From: Pseudomonas asiatica
GTDB lineage: Bacteria; Pseudomonadota; Gammaproteobacteria; Pseudomonadales; Pseudomonadaceae
Direction: 5' to 3'
DNA: 64,000 nucleotides
Assembly: GCF_009932335.1 (NCBI RefSeq)
Contig: NZ_BLJF01000003.1
Location: 186,001-250,000, forward strand
The translations under genes and the position numbers were made by a program. The notes under the pieces were generated by a model. It saw only the letters and a program-made list of their open reading frames with translations. It was not told where the DNA came from and ran no database searches. Of the stretch, positions 36,330 through 44,158 are shown piece after piece (within the stretch, counting starts at the first letter, position 1; each line of letters begins with the position of its first letter).

Positions 36330-36947
36330 GTTGTATTTCAAGTAGTCCGCGATATTCGCGCGATTCTTGTCGCTGTAGCGGTAGCAATTGGATCGGGCCG
36401 GTACACGGGGGTGGGTGTACGTTTCACACACCCAGCCATTGAATTTCAGTTCGGCATCTTCGTGCGTGGCGCCTAGCAAATGACCGATTTCATGGGCTGG
36501 AGCACCGTATGCACCTGCCGACGCAATAGCCGTGTTTTGCTTCTGATAGGCAAGGCCGGCGTTATAGTTCAGACCGCTGTGATCATAGCTGTTGCGCGTC
36601 AGCAGCAGCTGTTTATCCATAAAGGAAAAGGATGGGTGGCGCTGTTGTTCATGCAGTTGCCGGGTGAAGGCCTCGAGTAGTTGAGCGGACGGCATTCCTG
36701 CATAAGCAATATCGGTAATGTGTTCTACCTCGCGTTGAAATATGACCTCGATGGACTGTTGGCTGAAACTGCGCATCTCGTCCAGCCAATGCTGAAAGAA
36801 GTCCTTGTTCAATTGTTCATTGCTCATGTCGGCAAGGTCGTCGTGAACATAGACGGTGACGGTAAGCGAGCGGGCAGCAGTAGCAGCTGGCAGTTGCAAG
36901 CTGAGCACCAGGCCACACGAAAGCGCGAAGAGGCGTGAAACACTCAT
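36321..36947 (-). CDS. Secreted metzincin-like zinc metalloprotease
   Basis: A 208-aa protein with signal peptide (MSVSRLFALSCGLVLSLQLPAATAA). A zinc-protease site follows: HEIGHLLGATHED (about 154-166), the extended HExGHxxGxxH pattern of metzincins with a third His ligand. Two cysteines (CETYTHPRVPARSNC) probably form a disulfide near the C terminus. The frame upstream of ATG 36947 carries no signal sequence. Size fits a minimal catalytic domain. Substrate and export route beyond Sec are unknown. Confidence 0.8.
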   Translation of the reverse strand: MSVSRLFALSCGLVLSLQLPAATAARSLTVTVYVHDDLADMSNEQLNKDFFQHWLDEMRSFSQQSIEVIFQREVEHITDIAYAGMPSAQLLEAFTRQLHEQQRHPSFSFMDKQLLLTRNSYDHSGLNYNAGLAYQKQNTAIASAGAYGAPAHEIGHLLGATHEDAELKFNGWVCETYTHPRVPARSNCYRYSDKNRANIADYLKYNSN

Positions 36948-37217
36948 ATGTACGTACCTGAGTTTTCGAGATCGGGGATACAAGCGTCTGGTATTCGTCG
37001 ACCCAGAGGCGGCAGGAAAAAGTTGTCCTGCGAGACAGCTTGCCCTTTGATCCGACATGTGCTTGCGGGGGTGGGCGCAGGGCCTTGAAATACGCTACAA
37101 TCCCGCGCCTTCGGCCGACCTGGTCGATTTAGAATCCGTATGACAAGCCACGCCGGCCCACCTGCGTGGCTTGTTGCTTTTAGCGCGCCAGAAGGCGCTT
37201 GCAGGAGAGGCTCGACG

Positions 37218-37709
37218 ATGAGTGCACTGGTTGGCGTGATCATGGGCTCCAAGTCAGATTGGTCCACCCTTAGCCACACCGCCGATATGCTGGAAAAACT
37301 CGGCATTCCCTACGAGGTGAAGGTGGTTTCCGCCCACCGTACCCCGGATCTGCTGTTCCAGTATGCCGAGGAGGCTGAGGGTCGTGGCATCGAGGTGATC
37401 ATCGCCGGTGCCGGTGGCGCTGCCCACCTGCCAGGCATGTGCGCCGCCAAGACCCACCTGCCGGTGCTGGGTGTGCCCGTACAATCGTCGATGCTGTCGG
37501 GTGTCGATTCGCTGCTGTCGATCGTGCAGATGCCAGCCGGCGTGCCGGTTGCCACCCTGGCCATCGGTCGTGCCGGTGCGGTCAACGCCGCGCTGCTGTC
37601 GGCCAGCATCCTCGGTGCCAAGTACCCGCAGTACCACGCGGCGCTCAAGCAGTTCCGCACGGAACAGACCGACACCGTGCTGGACAACCCAGACCCGCGC
37701 CAGGCTTGA
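37218..37709 (+). CDS. purE: N5-carboxyaminoimidazole ribonucleotide mutase
   Basis: Converts N5-CAIR to CAIR in purine synthesis. The 163-aa protein begins [15 protein letters not shown] with the class I PurE signature and has [16 protein letters not shown] and [19 protein letters not shown] precedes ATG 37218. purK follows after 10 bp, so the two are one operon with coupled translation. Confidence 0.96.
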   Translation: MSALVGVIMGSKSDWSTLSHTADMLEKLGIPYEVKVVSAHRTPDLLFQYAEEAEGRGIEVIIAGAGGAAHLPGMCAAKTHLPVLGVPVQSSMLSGVDSLLSIVQMPAGVPVATLAIGRAGAVNAALLSASILGAKYPQYHAALKQFRTEQTDTVLDNPDPRQA

Positions 37710-37719
37710 GGCTCAACCC

Positions 37720-38802
37720 ATGAAGATCGGTGTAATCGGTGGCGGCCAGCTGGGCCGCATGCTGGCCCTGGCGGGTACCCCGCTGGGCATGAACTTCGCC
37801 TTCCTCGACCCGGCGCCGGACGCCTGTGCTGCGCCGCTGGGCGAGCACCTGCGTGCCGACTACGGCGACCAGGACCACCTGCGCCAGCTGGCCGACGAAG
37901 TCGACCTGGTCACCTTCGAGTTCGAAAGCGTCCCGGCCGAGACCGTGGCCTTCCTCTCGCAGTTCGTGCCGGTGTACCCCAGCGCCGAAGCTCTGCGCAT
38001 CGCCCGTGACCGCCTGTTCGAGAAGAGCATGTTCCGCGACCTGGGTATCCCTACCCCGGCCTTCGCCGACATCCTCTCGCAGGCCGACCTGGACGCCGCG
38101 GTGGCCAGCATCGGCCTGCCGGCCGTGCTGAAAACCCGCACCCTGGGTTACGACGGCAAGGGCCAGAAGGTGCTGCGCACGCCTGAGGACGTGGTCGGTA
38201 CCTTTGCCGAGCTGGGCAGCGTACCTTGCCTGCTGGAAGGCTTTGTGCCGTTCACCGGCGAAGTGTCGCTGGTGGCCGTGCGTGCCCGTGATGGCGAAAC
38301 CCGCTTCTACCCTCTGGTGCACAACACCCACGAAAGCGGCATCCTGCGCCTGTCGGTCGCCAGCCAGGCGCACCCGCTACAGGCCCTGGCCGAAGACTAC
38401 GTGGGCCGCGTGCTCAAGCAACTGGACTATGTGGGCGTGATGGCCTTCGAGTTCTTCGAAGTCGGCGGCGGCCTGAAGGCCAACGAAATCGCCCCGCGCG
38501 TGCACAACTCCGGGCACTGGACCATCGAAGGCGCCGAGTGCAGCCAGTTCGAGAACCATCTGCGTGCCGTCGCCGGCCTGCCGCTGGGCTCGACCGCCAA
38601 GGTCGGCGAGAGCGCGATGCTCAATTTCATCGGTGAAGTGCCGGCGGTGGAAAAGGTCGTCGCCATCGGTGACTGCCACCTGCATCACTACGGCAAGGCG
38701 TTCAAGGCCGGTCGCAAGGTTGGCCACGCCACCCTGCGCTGCCACGACATGGCCACCCTCGAGCGCAAGATTGCCGAAGTAGAAGCCCTGATCGGCAACT
38801 GA
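37720..38802 (+). CDS. purK: N5-carboxyaminoimidazole ribonucleotide synthase
   Basis: ATP-grasp ligase that carboxylates AIR to N5-CAIR using bicarbonate, supplying PurE. The 360-aa protein starts MKIGVIGGGQLGRMLALAG and has KTRTLGYDGKGQKVL, EGFVPFTGEVSLVAVR and NEIAPRVHNSGHWT. An inverted repeat after the stop may terminate the operon. Confidence 0.96.
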   Translation: MKIGVIGGGQLGRMLALAGTPLGMNFAFLDPAPDACAAPLGEHLRADYGDQDHLRQLADEVDLVTFEFESVPAETVAFLSQFVPVYPSAEALRIARDRLFEKSMFRDLGIPTPAFADILSQADLDAAVASIGLPAVLKTRTLGYDGKGQKVLRTPEDVVGTFAELGSVPCLLEGFVPFTGEVSLVAVRARDGETRFYPLVHNTHESGILRLSVASQAHPLQALAEDYVGRVLKQLDYVGVMAFEFFEVGGGLKANEIAPRVHNSGHWTIEGAECSQFENHLRAVAGLPLGSTAKVGESAMLNFIGEVPAVEKVVAIGDCHLHHYGKAFKAGRKVGHATLRCHDMATLERKIAEVEALIGN

Positions 38803-38842
38803 TCGAACTTCTACCAGCGGCTTGCCCTCTGAAATGGCAACG

Positions 38843-38873
38843 AGCCAAAGCGCTGTCTAGGCTTTGGCTTGTT
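38843..38873 (+). terminator. Hairpin after purK
   Basis: AGCCAAAGC (38843-38851) and GCTTTGGCT (38861-38869) followed by TGTT. T run is short, so termination may be partial and the next small gene may receive some readthrough. Confidence 0.5.
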
Positions 38874-38898
38874 CCATCTTCACTGCAGAGGGATTGCC

Positions 38899-39144
38899 AT
38901 GGGTATCATTGGAACCATCTTCATCGGCCTCATCGTTGGCCTGCTGGCCCGCTTCATCAAGCCGGGCGACGACAGCATGGGCTGGATCATGACCATCCTG
39001 CTGGGGGTTGCCGGCTCCCTGCTGGCCACCTACGGCGGTCAGGCGCTGGGCATCTATCAGGCCGGGCAGGCTGCGGGATTCCTTGGCGCGCTGGTCGGTG
39101 CCGTGATCCTTCTGGTGATTTACGGATTCATCAAGAAGCGCTGA
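38899..39144 (+). CDS. GlsB/YeaQ/YmgE family small membrane protein
   Basis: An 81-aa inner-membrane protein with three hydrophobic segments (IIGTIFIGLIVGLLARFI, GWIMTILLGVAGSLLATYG, AAGFLGALVGAVILLVIYGFI) and the RFIKPGDDSMG turn of the transglycosylase-associated (YeaQ) family. Members are often stress induced. AGAGGGA lies before the ATG. Confidence 0.85.
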   Translation: MGIIGTIFIGLIVGLLARFIKPGDDSMGWIMTILLGVAGSLLATYGGQALGIYQAGQAAGFLGALVGAVILLVIYGFIKKR

Positions 39145-39192
39145 TTAGTGGTTAGAATGCCCGGCAATTCACTGGAGTTGCCGAGCATTTTC

Positions 39193-39726
39193 ATGCGTGC
39201 CTTTTTCCTCGTCTCACTGTTGTTGGCCAGCACCCTGGCCCATGCCGAACTGCCTGAAACCGACTGGCTGGAGCTGATGCCCGAGTCTGACCAGCAGGCG
39301 CTCGAGCAAATGCCCGAAATCGACCACAACTCGCCGGAAGCCATGGGTACCTTTACTGACAAGGGCGGCCTGAAGCAGAACAAGGGCCTGCCGGCGGTGA
39401 TGTACTCGACCAAGACTGTGGCGGCCATGAATGGCAAGGATATTCGCCTTGGGGGCTACCCGGTACCGCTGGAGAGCGATGCCAAGGGCAACAGCACGCT
39501 GTTCTTCCTGGTGCCGTACCCAGGCGCGTGCATCCATGTGCCGCCGCCACCGCCGAACCAGCTGGTGCTGGTGCGCTACCCGAAGGGTCTGAAGATCGAT
39601 GATATCTACACACCGCTGTGGGTCAGCGGCAAGCTGAAGGTGGAGAAGGTCAGCAATGACCTGGCCGATGCGGCCTATGCGCTGGATGCCGGGAAGGTGA
39701 GGGTGGTGGAGGACGCAGACCTCTGA
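39193..39726 (+). CDS. DUF3299 secreted protein
   Basis: A 177-aa protein with signal peptide MRAFFLVSLLLASTLAHA. The DUF3299 pattern is seen in LPETDWLELMPESDQQAL, RLGGYPVPLESDAKG, FFLVPYPGACIHVPPPPPNQLV and LWVSGKLKVEKV. The GACIHVPPPPPN segment with its conserved Cys and His is the family core. Function unknown; a periplasmic lipoprotein-release or metal role has been suggested for relatives but is not established. Confidence 0.82.
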   Translation: MRAFFLVSLLLASTLAHAELPETDWLELMPESDQQALEQMPEIDHNSPEAMGTFTDKGGLKQNKGLPAVMYSTKTVAAMNGKDIRLGGYPVPLESDAKGNSTLFFLVPYPGACIHVPPPPPNQLVLVRYPKGLKIDDIYTPLWVSGKLKVEKVSNDLADAAYALDAGKVRVVEDADL

Positions 39727-39734
39727 TTGCCTGC

Positions 39735-39778
39735 ACCGGCGCTTTCGCAGGTTTACCCGCGAAGGGGCCCGAACAGGC
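39735..39778. repeat. Degenerate REP
   Basis: GCACCGGCGCTTTCGCAGG and TTTACCCGCGAAGGGGCCC form an imperfect hairpin between the DUF3299 gene and the convergent mutarotase gene. Confidence 0.6.
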
Positions 39779-39788
39779 ACTGCAAGAC

Positions 39789-40685
39789 TCAGATCATTTC
39801 ACAGCCAATCCTGACCCCCAGCGAGCTGCTGCCCCCAGGCTTCAATTCCACCAGGTCATCCCACACATTCGCCGTCTCGATGCACAGCATCCGCTGCCCC
39901 CCATCGTCGGCCATGTCCGGCAGTTCCCTGGCCCGTTCAGTCCAAGGGTTCCAGATCACCGCCGAGCGCGACCCACTGCTGGTCAAGGTAATGCGCCGCT
40001 CCCAGTGCGGGTCGACGATGCTCAGGGTTTGCGGGGTCGCCAGGTAGATCCGGTCAGTCTCCCCGGCAAACGCCAGCGGCCCCTTCTGCTGGCGCTGCTC
40101 CCAGTCCGCCAGGGTCTCGATATAGCTCAGCCCCTCCACCCCTTCGACCCGCGCCTGGCGCACGTCACTGACCGCGAAGTAGCTGTGCAGGGCCTGGCTG
40201 ATGGTCACGGGGGTATTGCCCATGTTGCGGCTGGTCAGGTTCAGCTGCAGGTCCTCGCCCAGCTCCACTACCAGCTTCAGCTCGACGTCATGAGGCCAGC
40301 CAGGCAGGTCACCCTGCGCTTCCGGCAGTTCAAATTCGATGCGCAGGCCTTCGCCCGCTTCCTCGATACCCAGCAATTGCCAGTCGCGCGCGCGCGCCAG
40401 GCCGTGGGCGGGTGCCTGTTCGCCGTGGTACATGGCCTGCACGGCCTGGGGGTTGCGCTGCAGGTTGCCGAACCACGGCCAGCACACCGGCACACCGGCG
40501 CGTACCGACTTGCCCTTACGGAAGATGGCCTGGTCGCTCAGCCACAGCAGCGGTGGCTGGCCAACGCGCTGGTAGCTGAGGATCTGTGCGCCCTGCTGGG
40601 CGATCAGTAGTTCGGCGTGGTCGCTGCTGATACGCCAGCAGTTGAGTTCGCCATGTTGCTCGGTTACGACCTGGAAGGTAGCCAT
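39789..40685 (-). CDS. D-hexose-6-phosphate mutarotase (aldose 1-epimerase family)
   Basis: Interconverts alpha and beta anomers of glucose 6-phosphate or related sugars (YeaD type). The 298-aa protein has GAQILSYQRVGQPPLLWLS, RAGVPVCWPWFG, APAHGLARARDWQL with the active-site His, and a late VIWNPWTERARELPDM. Homology starts at ATG 40685 (MATFQVVTEQHGELN), so upstream frame is excluded. It lies 71 bp from the YciA-type gene on the same strand. Confidence 0.88.
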   Translation of the reverse strand: MATFQVVTEQHGELNCWRISSDHAELLIAQQGAQILSYQRVGQPPLLWLSDQAIFRKGKSVRAGVPVCWPWFGNLQRNPQAVQAMYHGEQAPAHGLARARDWQLLGIEEAGEGLRIEFELPEAQGDLPGWPHDVELKLVVELGEDLQLNLTSRNMGNTPVTISQALHSYFAVSDVRQARVEGVEGLSYIETLADWEQRQQKGPLAFAGETDRIYLATPQTLSIVDPHWERRITLTSSGSRSAVIWNPWTERARELPDMADDGGQRMLCIETANVWDDLVELKPGGSSSLGVRIGCEMI

Positions 40686-40756
40686 TGCATTTATCTCATT
40701 GATTGCCAGTGGGCCTTGGACCCGGGCACATGCAATGAGTTTACCGCCGGCGTGGC

Positions 40757-41155
40757 TCAGCGACGAGGTACGGAGCGGGTGCGGCCACTGCCGTCGATGG
40801 CGACGAAGACGAAGACTGCTTCGGTGACCTTGCGCCATTCGCTGGACAGCGGGTCGTCGCTCCACACTTCGACCATCATCTGGATCGAGCTGCGGCCGAT
40901 TTCCAGGGTCTGGGTATAGAACGATAGCTGCGCGCCGACGGCGACCGGGACCAGAAAGGCCATGCGGTCGATGGCCACGGTGGCCACGCGGCCGCCGGCG
41001 ACACGGCTGGCCATGGCGGTGCCGGCCAGGTCCATCTGGGCGACCAGCCAGCCGCCGAAGATGTCGCCAAACCCGTTGGTTTCGCGCGGGAGTGCGGTGA
41101 TCTGCAAGGCCAGGTCGCCTTGCGGGATTGGATCTTCTTGTTCGAGCTCAATCAT
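40757..41155 (-). CDS. YciA-type acyl-CoA thioesterase
   Basis: A 132-aa hotdog-fold thioesterase. Visible are NGFGDIFGGWLVAQMDLAGTAMA (the YciA/acyl-CoA hydrolase segment with Asp) and VAIDRMAFLVPVAVGAQLSFYTQTLEIGRSSIQMMVEVW. It is a second, distinct thioesterase from the one at 12.4 kb. YciA prefers short- to medium-chain acyl-CoA. Confidence 0.87.
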   Translation of the reverse strand: MIELEQEDPIPQGDLALQITALPRETNGFGDIFGGWLVAQMDLAGTAMASRVAGGRVATVAIDRMAFLVPVAVGAQLSFYTQTLEIGRSSIQMMVEVWSDDPLSSEWRKVTEAVFVFVAIDGSGRTRSVPRR

Positions 41156-41516
41156 GCGATGGGGCCTCTGACCCGTGACGCTTTTCGTTGGTGTGGCGCA
41201 AAGGCCGGGTAAACGATTCAGCTTGAAACATACTACGCCGATTTCGTTTCACTGGGCGGCCGTAGGGAAACTCTGCGAAACCGCCTGACAGTAATGACCG
41301 GCGTTTTCGCACAACATCCCACGTTAGGAGCAACCTTTTCCTACGAAGTGCCAGTATATAGAGCATAACGGCCAGCGACGACCGCGCATTCATGAATATG
41401 TGTAGGGATTTTGTATCGCTTTCGGCGCAGCTCAGCAATTTGCTATCTTCGCCTGTCTTCCAATCCAGAAGCCGCATGCCAAGCGGCCTGCATGCCCACA
41501 AAGAGAACAATGAGCG
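41156..41516. other. Intergenic region upstream of the MHS transporter gene
   Basis: A 361-bp divergent gap. I see no gene. It is moderately AT-rich near 41350-41460, where promoter-like words occur (for example TTTGCTATCTTCG near 41440), and must hold promoters for both flanking genes. No clear operator was identified. Confidence 0.4.
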
Positions 41517-42806
41517 ATGACCTCCGTGCCGAGCAGTATCGAGCAGCCTTCGCGGCCGCTGACCCGCAGTGACTACAAGACCCTCTCACTGTCCGCCCTG
41601 GGCGGCGCGCTGGAGTTCTACGACTTCATCATTTTTGTGTTCTTCGCCACAGTGGTCGGCAAGCTGTTCTTCCCGGCTGACATGCCCGAATGGCTGCGCC
41701 TGATGCAAACCTTTGGCATTTTCGCCGCCGGCTACCTGGCGCGGCCGCTGGGCGGCATCATCATGGCCCATTTCGGCGACCTGCTAGGGCGCAAGAAGAT
41801 GTTCACCCTCAGCATCTTCATGATGGCCCTGCCAACGCTGATCATGGGCCTGCTGCCCACTTATGCACAGATCGGCATGTGGGCGCCGATCCTGTTGCTG
41901 CTGATGCGCGTAATTCAGGGCGCGGCTATCGGCGGCGAGGTACCGGGCGCCTGGGTGTTCGTGTCCGAGCATGTGCCAGAGCGCAACACCGGCTACGCCT
42001 GCGGCACCCTCACTGCTGGCCTGACCGCAGGTATCCTGCTTGGCTCGCTGGTGGCGACCCTGATCAACACTGTGTACAGCGCACAGGAAGTGGCAGATTA
42101 CGCCTGGCGTATCCCGTTCCTGCTCGGCGGTGTATTCGGCCTGTTCTCGGTGTACCTGCGCCGTTGGCTGCACGAAACCCCGGTGTTCGCCGAGATGCAG
42201 CAGCGCAAGGCGCTGGCCGAGGAGCTGCCGTTGCGCGCGGTGCTGCGTGACCATCGCGGTGCGATCATCCTGTCGATGCTGCTGACCTGGATGCTGTCGG
42301 CCGCCATCGTGGTGCTCATCCTGATGACTCCGGCGCTGCTGCAGAGCATCTACCACATCAGCCCCACCGACTCGCTCAAGGCCAACAGCCTGGCCATCGT
42401 GCTGCTCAGCTTCGGCTGCATCGGCGCTGGCAGCCTGGCCGATCGCTTCGGCGCGGGCCGGGTGTTCGTGATCGGCAGCCTGCTGCTGCTGGCGACCTCC
42501 TGGACCTTCTACCACAGCCTGCCGACCCGGCCCGAGCTGCTGTTCCCGCTGTATGCAGTGACCGGCCTGTGCGTGGGCGTGATTGGCGCGGTGCCTTATG
42601 TGATGGTCAAGGCGTTCCCGGCGGTGGTGCGCTTCAGCGGGCTGTCGTTCTCGTACAACGTGGCCTACGCGATCTTTGGCGGGCTGACACCGATGGTGGT
42701 GACTGCGCTGCTGAAAGTGAGCCCGATGGCGCCGGCCTACTATGTGGCGGGGCTGTGTGCCGTTGGTCTGGTCGTGGGTCTGTACCTGCTCGCCAACAAG
42801 CGCTGA
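41517..42806 (+). CDS. MFS transporter, metabolite:H+ symporter (MHS) family
   Basis: A 429-aa inner-membrane protein with 12 predicted transmembrane helices. The N-terminal ALGGALEFYDFIIFVFFATVVGKLFFP and FAAGYLARPLGGIIMAHFGDLLGRKKMF are the MHS signatures, followed by MRVIQGAAIGGEVPGAWVFVSEH. Relatives carry alpha-ketoglutarate, citrate, proline or shikimate; substrate not deducible here. ATG 41517 is chosen with AGAGAAC upstream. Confidence 0.87.
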   Translation: MTSVPSSIEQPSRPLTRSDYKTLSLSALGGALEFYDFIIFVFFATVVGKLFFPADMPEWLRLMQTFGIFAAGYLARPLGGIIMAHFGDLLGRKKMFTLSIFMMALPTLIMGLLPTYAQIGMWAPILLLLMRVIQGAAIGGEVPGAWVFVSEHVPERNTGYACGTLTAGLTAGILLGSLVATLINTVYSAQEVADYAWRIPFLLGGVFGLFSVYLRRWLHETPVFAEMQQRKALAEELPLRAVLRDHRGAIILSMLLTWMLSAAIVVLILMTPALLQSIYHISPTDSLKANSLAIVLLSFGCIGAGSLADRFGAGRVFVIGSLLLLATSWTFYHSLPTRPELLFPLYAVTGLCVGVIGAVPYVMVKAFPAVVRFSGLSFSYNVAYAIFGGLTPMVVTALLKVSPMAPAYYVAGLCAVGLVVGLYLLANKR

Positions 42807-42821
42807 TCTACGCCAGGGCTA

Positions 42822-42898
42822 CTGGCCTCTTCGCGGGCACGCCCGCTCCCACAAGGGTCACACAGCCCTGTCTGCGGGCGTGCCCGCGAAGAGGCCAG
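42822..42898. repeat. REP pair, 25-bp perfect arms
   Basis: CTGGCCTCTTCGCGGGCACG.. at 42822-42846 is the exact inverse of 42874-42898, with CTCCCACAAGG-type tails in the loop. It lies between the transporter gene and pstS and likely insulates the phosphate operon. Confidence 0.92.
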
Positions 42899-42928
42899 AC
42901 CTGCTTTTGATGATGGCCTTTCATCCAA

Positions 42929-42957
42929 TTGTCATATTCAAGTCATATCGTATTCAT
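42929..42957 (+). promoter_or_regulatory. Pho box of pstS
   Basis: TTGTCAT-ATTC-AAGTCAT (42929-42946), plus a third unit TATTCAT at 42951-42957, matches the PhoB site CTGTCAT-N4-CTGTCAT. It lies about 64 bp before pstS, which fits activation by PhoB under phosphate starvation. Confidence 0.85.
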
Positions 42958-43020
42958 GCGGCCTACAGATACTTGGGCCCGTTCCATCCAACACCCCAAT
43001 ATTCCTGCTAGGAGCAAGGC

Positions 43021-44019
43021 ATGAAACTGAAGCGTTTGATGGCGGCCCTCACCTTTGCCGCCGCTGGCGTTGCAACCGCCAACGCGGTAGCCGCTGTCGA
43101 TCCTGCGATCCCGACCTACACCAAGACCACTGGTGTTTCGGGCAACCTCTCCAGCGTCGGTTCGGACACCCTCGCCAACCTGATGACTCTGTGGGCCGAG
43201 GCCTACAAGAAGGAATATCCGAACGTAAACATCCAGATCCAGGCTGCCGGCTCCTCCACCGCGCCACCCGCGCTGACCGAAGGCACCGCCAACCTCGGCC
43301 CGATGAGCCGCAAGATGAAGGACGTCGAGCTGCAGGCCTTCGAGCAGAAGTACGGCTACAAACCGACCGCCATCCCGGTCGCCGTAGACGCCCTGGCTGT
43401 GTTCGTGCACAAGGACAACCCGATCAAAGGCCTGACCATGGCCCAGGTCGACGCCATCTTCTCTTCCACCCGCCTGTGCGGTGGCAAAGCCGACGTCAAG
43501 ACCTGGGGTGACCTGGGCGTGACCGGCGACCTGGCCAACAAGCCGGTGCAGCTGTTCGGCCGTAACTCGGTATCGGGCACCTACGGCTACTTCAAGGAAG
43601 AAGCCCTGTGCAAAGGCGACTTCAAGCCTAACGTCAACGAACAGCCTGGCTCGGCTTCGGTCGTGCAATCGATCAGCTCCTCGCTGAACGGCATCGGCTA
43701 CTCGGGTATCGGCTACAAGACCGCCAGCGTCAAGACCGTGGCCCTGGCCAAGAAGGAAGGCGGTGAGTTCGTTGAGGACAATGAAGCCAACGCCCTGAAC
43801 GGCACCTACCCGCTGTCGCGCTTCCTGTACGTCTACGTCAACAAGGCCCCGAACAAGCCTCTGGCCCCGCTGGAAGCCGAGTTCGTCAAGCTGGTGCTGT
43901 CGCAAGCTGGCCAGCAGGTCGTGGTGAAGGATGGCTACATCCCGCTGCCGGCCAAAGTCGTCGACAAGACCTTGGCTGACCTGGGCCTGTCCCACGCAGG
44001 TAACGTCGCAAAAAAGTAA
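43021..44019 (+). CDS. pstS: Phosphate ABC transporter substrate-binding protein
   Basis: Periplasmic high-affinity phosphate binder of 332 aa. Signal peptide [25 protein letters not shown]. The phosphate pocket is seen in [40 protein letters not shown] and [14 protein letters not shown]. It is the first gene of the pst cluster and has a Pho box upstream. A hairpin after the stop can explain higher yield than the permease genes. GGAGC precedes the ATG. Confidence 0.95.
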   Translation: MKLKRLMAALTFAAAGVATANAVAAVDPAIPTYTKTTGVSGNLSSVGSDTLANLMTLWAEAYKKEYPNVNIQIQAAGSSTAPPALTEGTANLGPMSRKMKDVELQAFEQKYGYKPTAIPVAVDALAVFVHKDNPIKGLTMAQVDAIFSSTRLCGGKADVKTWGDLGVTGDLANKPVQLFGRNSVSGTYGYFKEEALCKGDFKPNVNEQPGSASVVQSISSSLNGIGYSGIGYKTASVKTVALAKKEGGEFVEDNEANALNGTYPLSRFLYVYVNKAPNKPLAPLEAEFVKLVLSQAGQQVVVKDGYIPLPAKVVDKTLADLGLSHAGNVAKK

Positions 44020-44031
44020 GTAACTGAAGGG

Positions 44032-44058
44032 GAGGCCGGCGCTGATGCCCGGCCTCTT
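44032..44058 (+). terminator. Hairpin after pstS, partial terminator
   Basis: GAGGCCGG (44032-44039) and CCGGCCTC (44049-44056) then TTCC. Stable stem, short T run, consistent with partial termination inside the pst operon. Confidence 0.5.
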
Positions 44059-44118
44059 CCACGAAGCTCCAGTCCGAAGCCAGGTTTCCTGTGCGGCGGG
44101 CTTTCGTGCGTCACCACT

Positions 44119-44136
44119 TTGTAATGTTTTTGTCAC
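44119..44136 (+). promoter_or_regulatory. Second Pho box, upstream of pstC
   Basis: TTGTAAT-GTTT-TTGTCAC keeps the 7-4-7 layout of a PhoB site. It lies 23 bp before the pstC start, between the pstS hairpin and the gene, which suggests a separate PhoB-driven promoter for pstCAB-phoU. Confidence 0.65.
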
Positions 44137-44158
44137 ACGGGACCGCTAGGGTGTGCGC

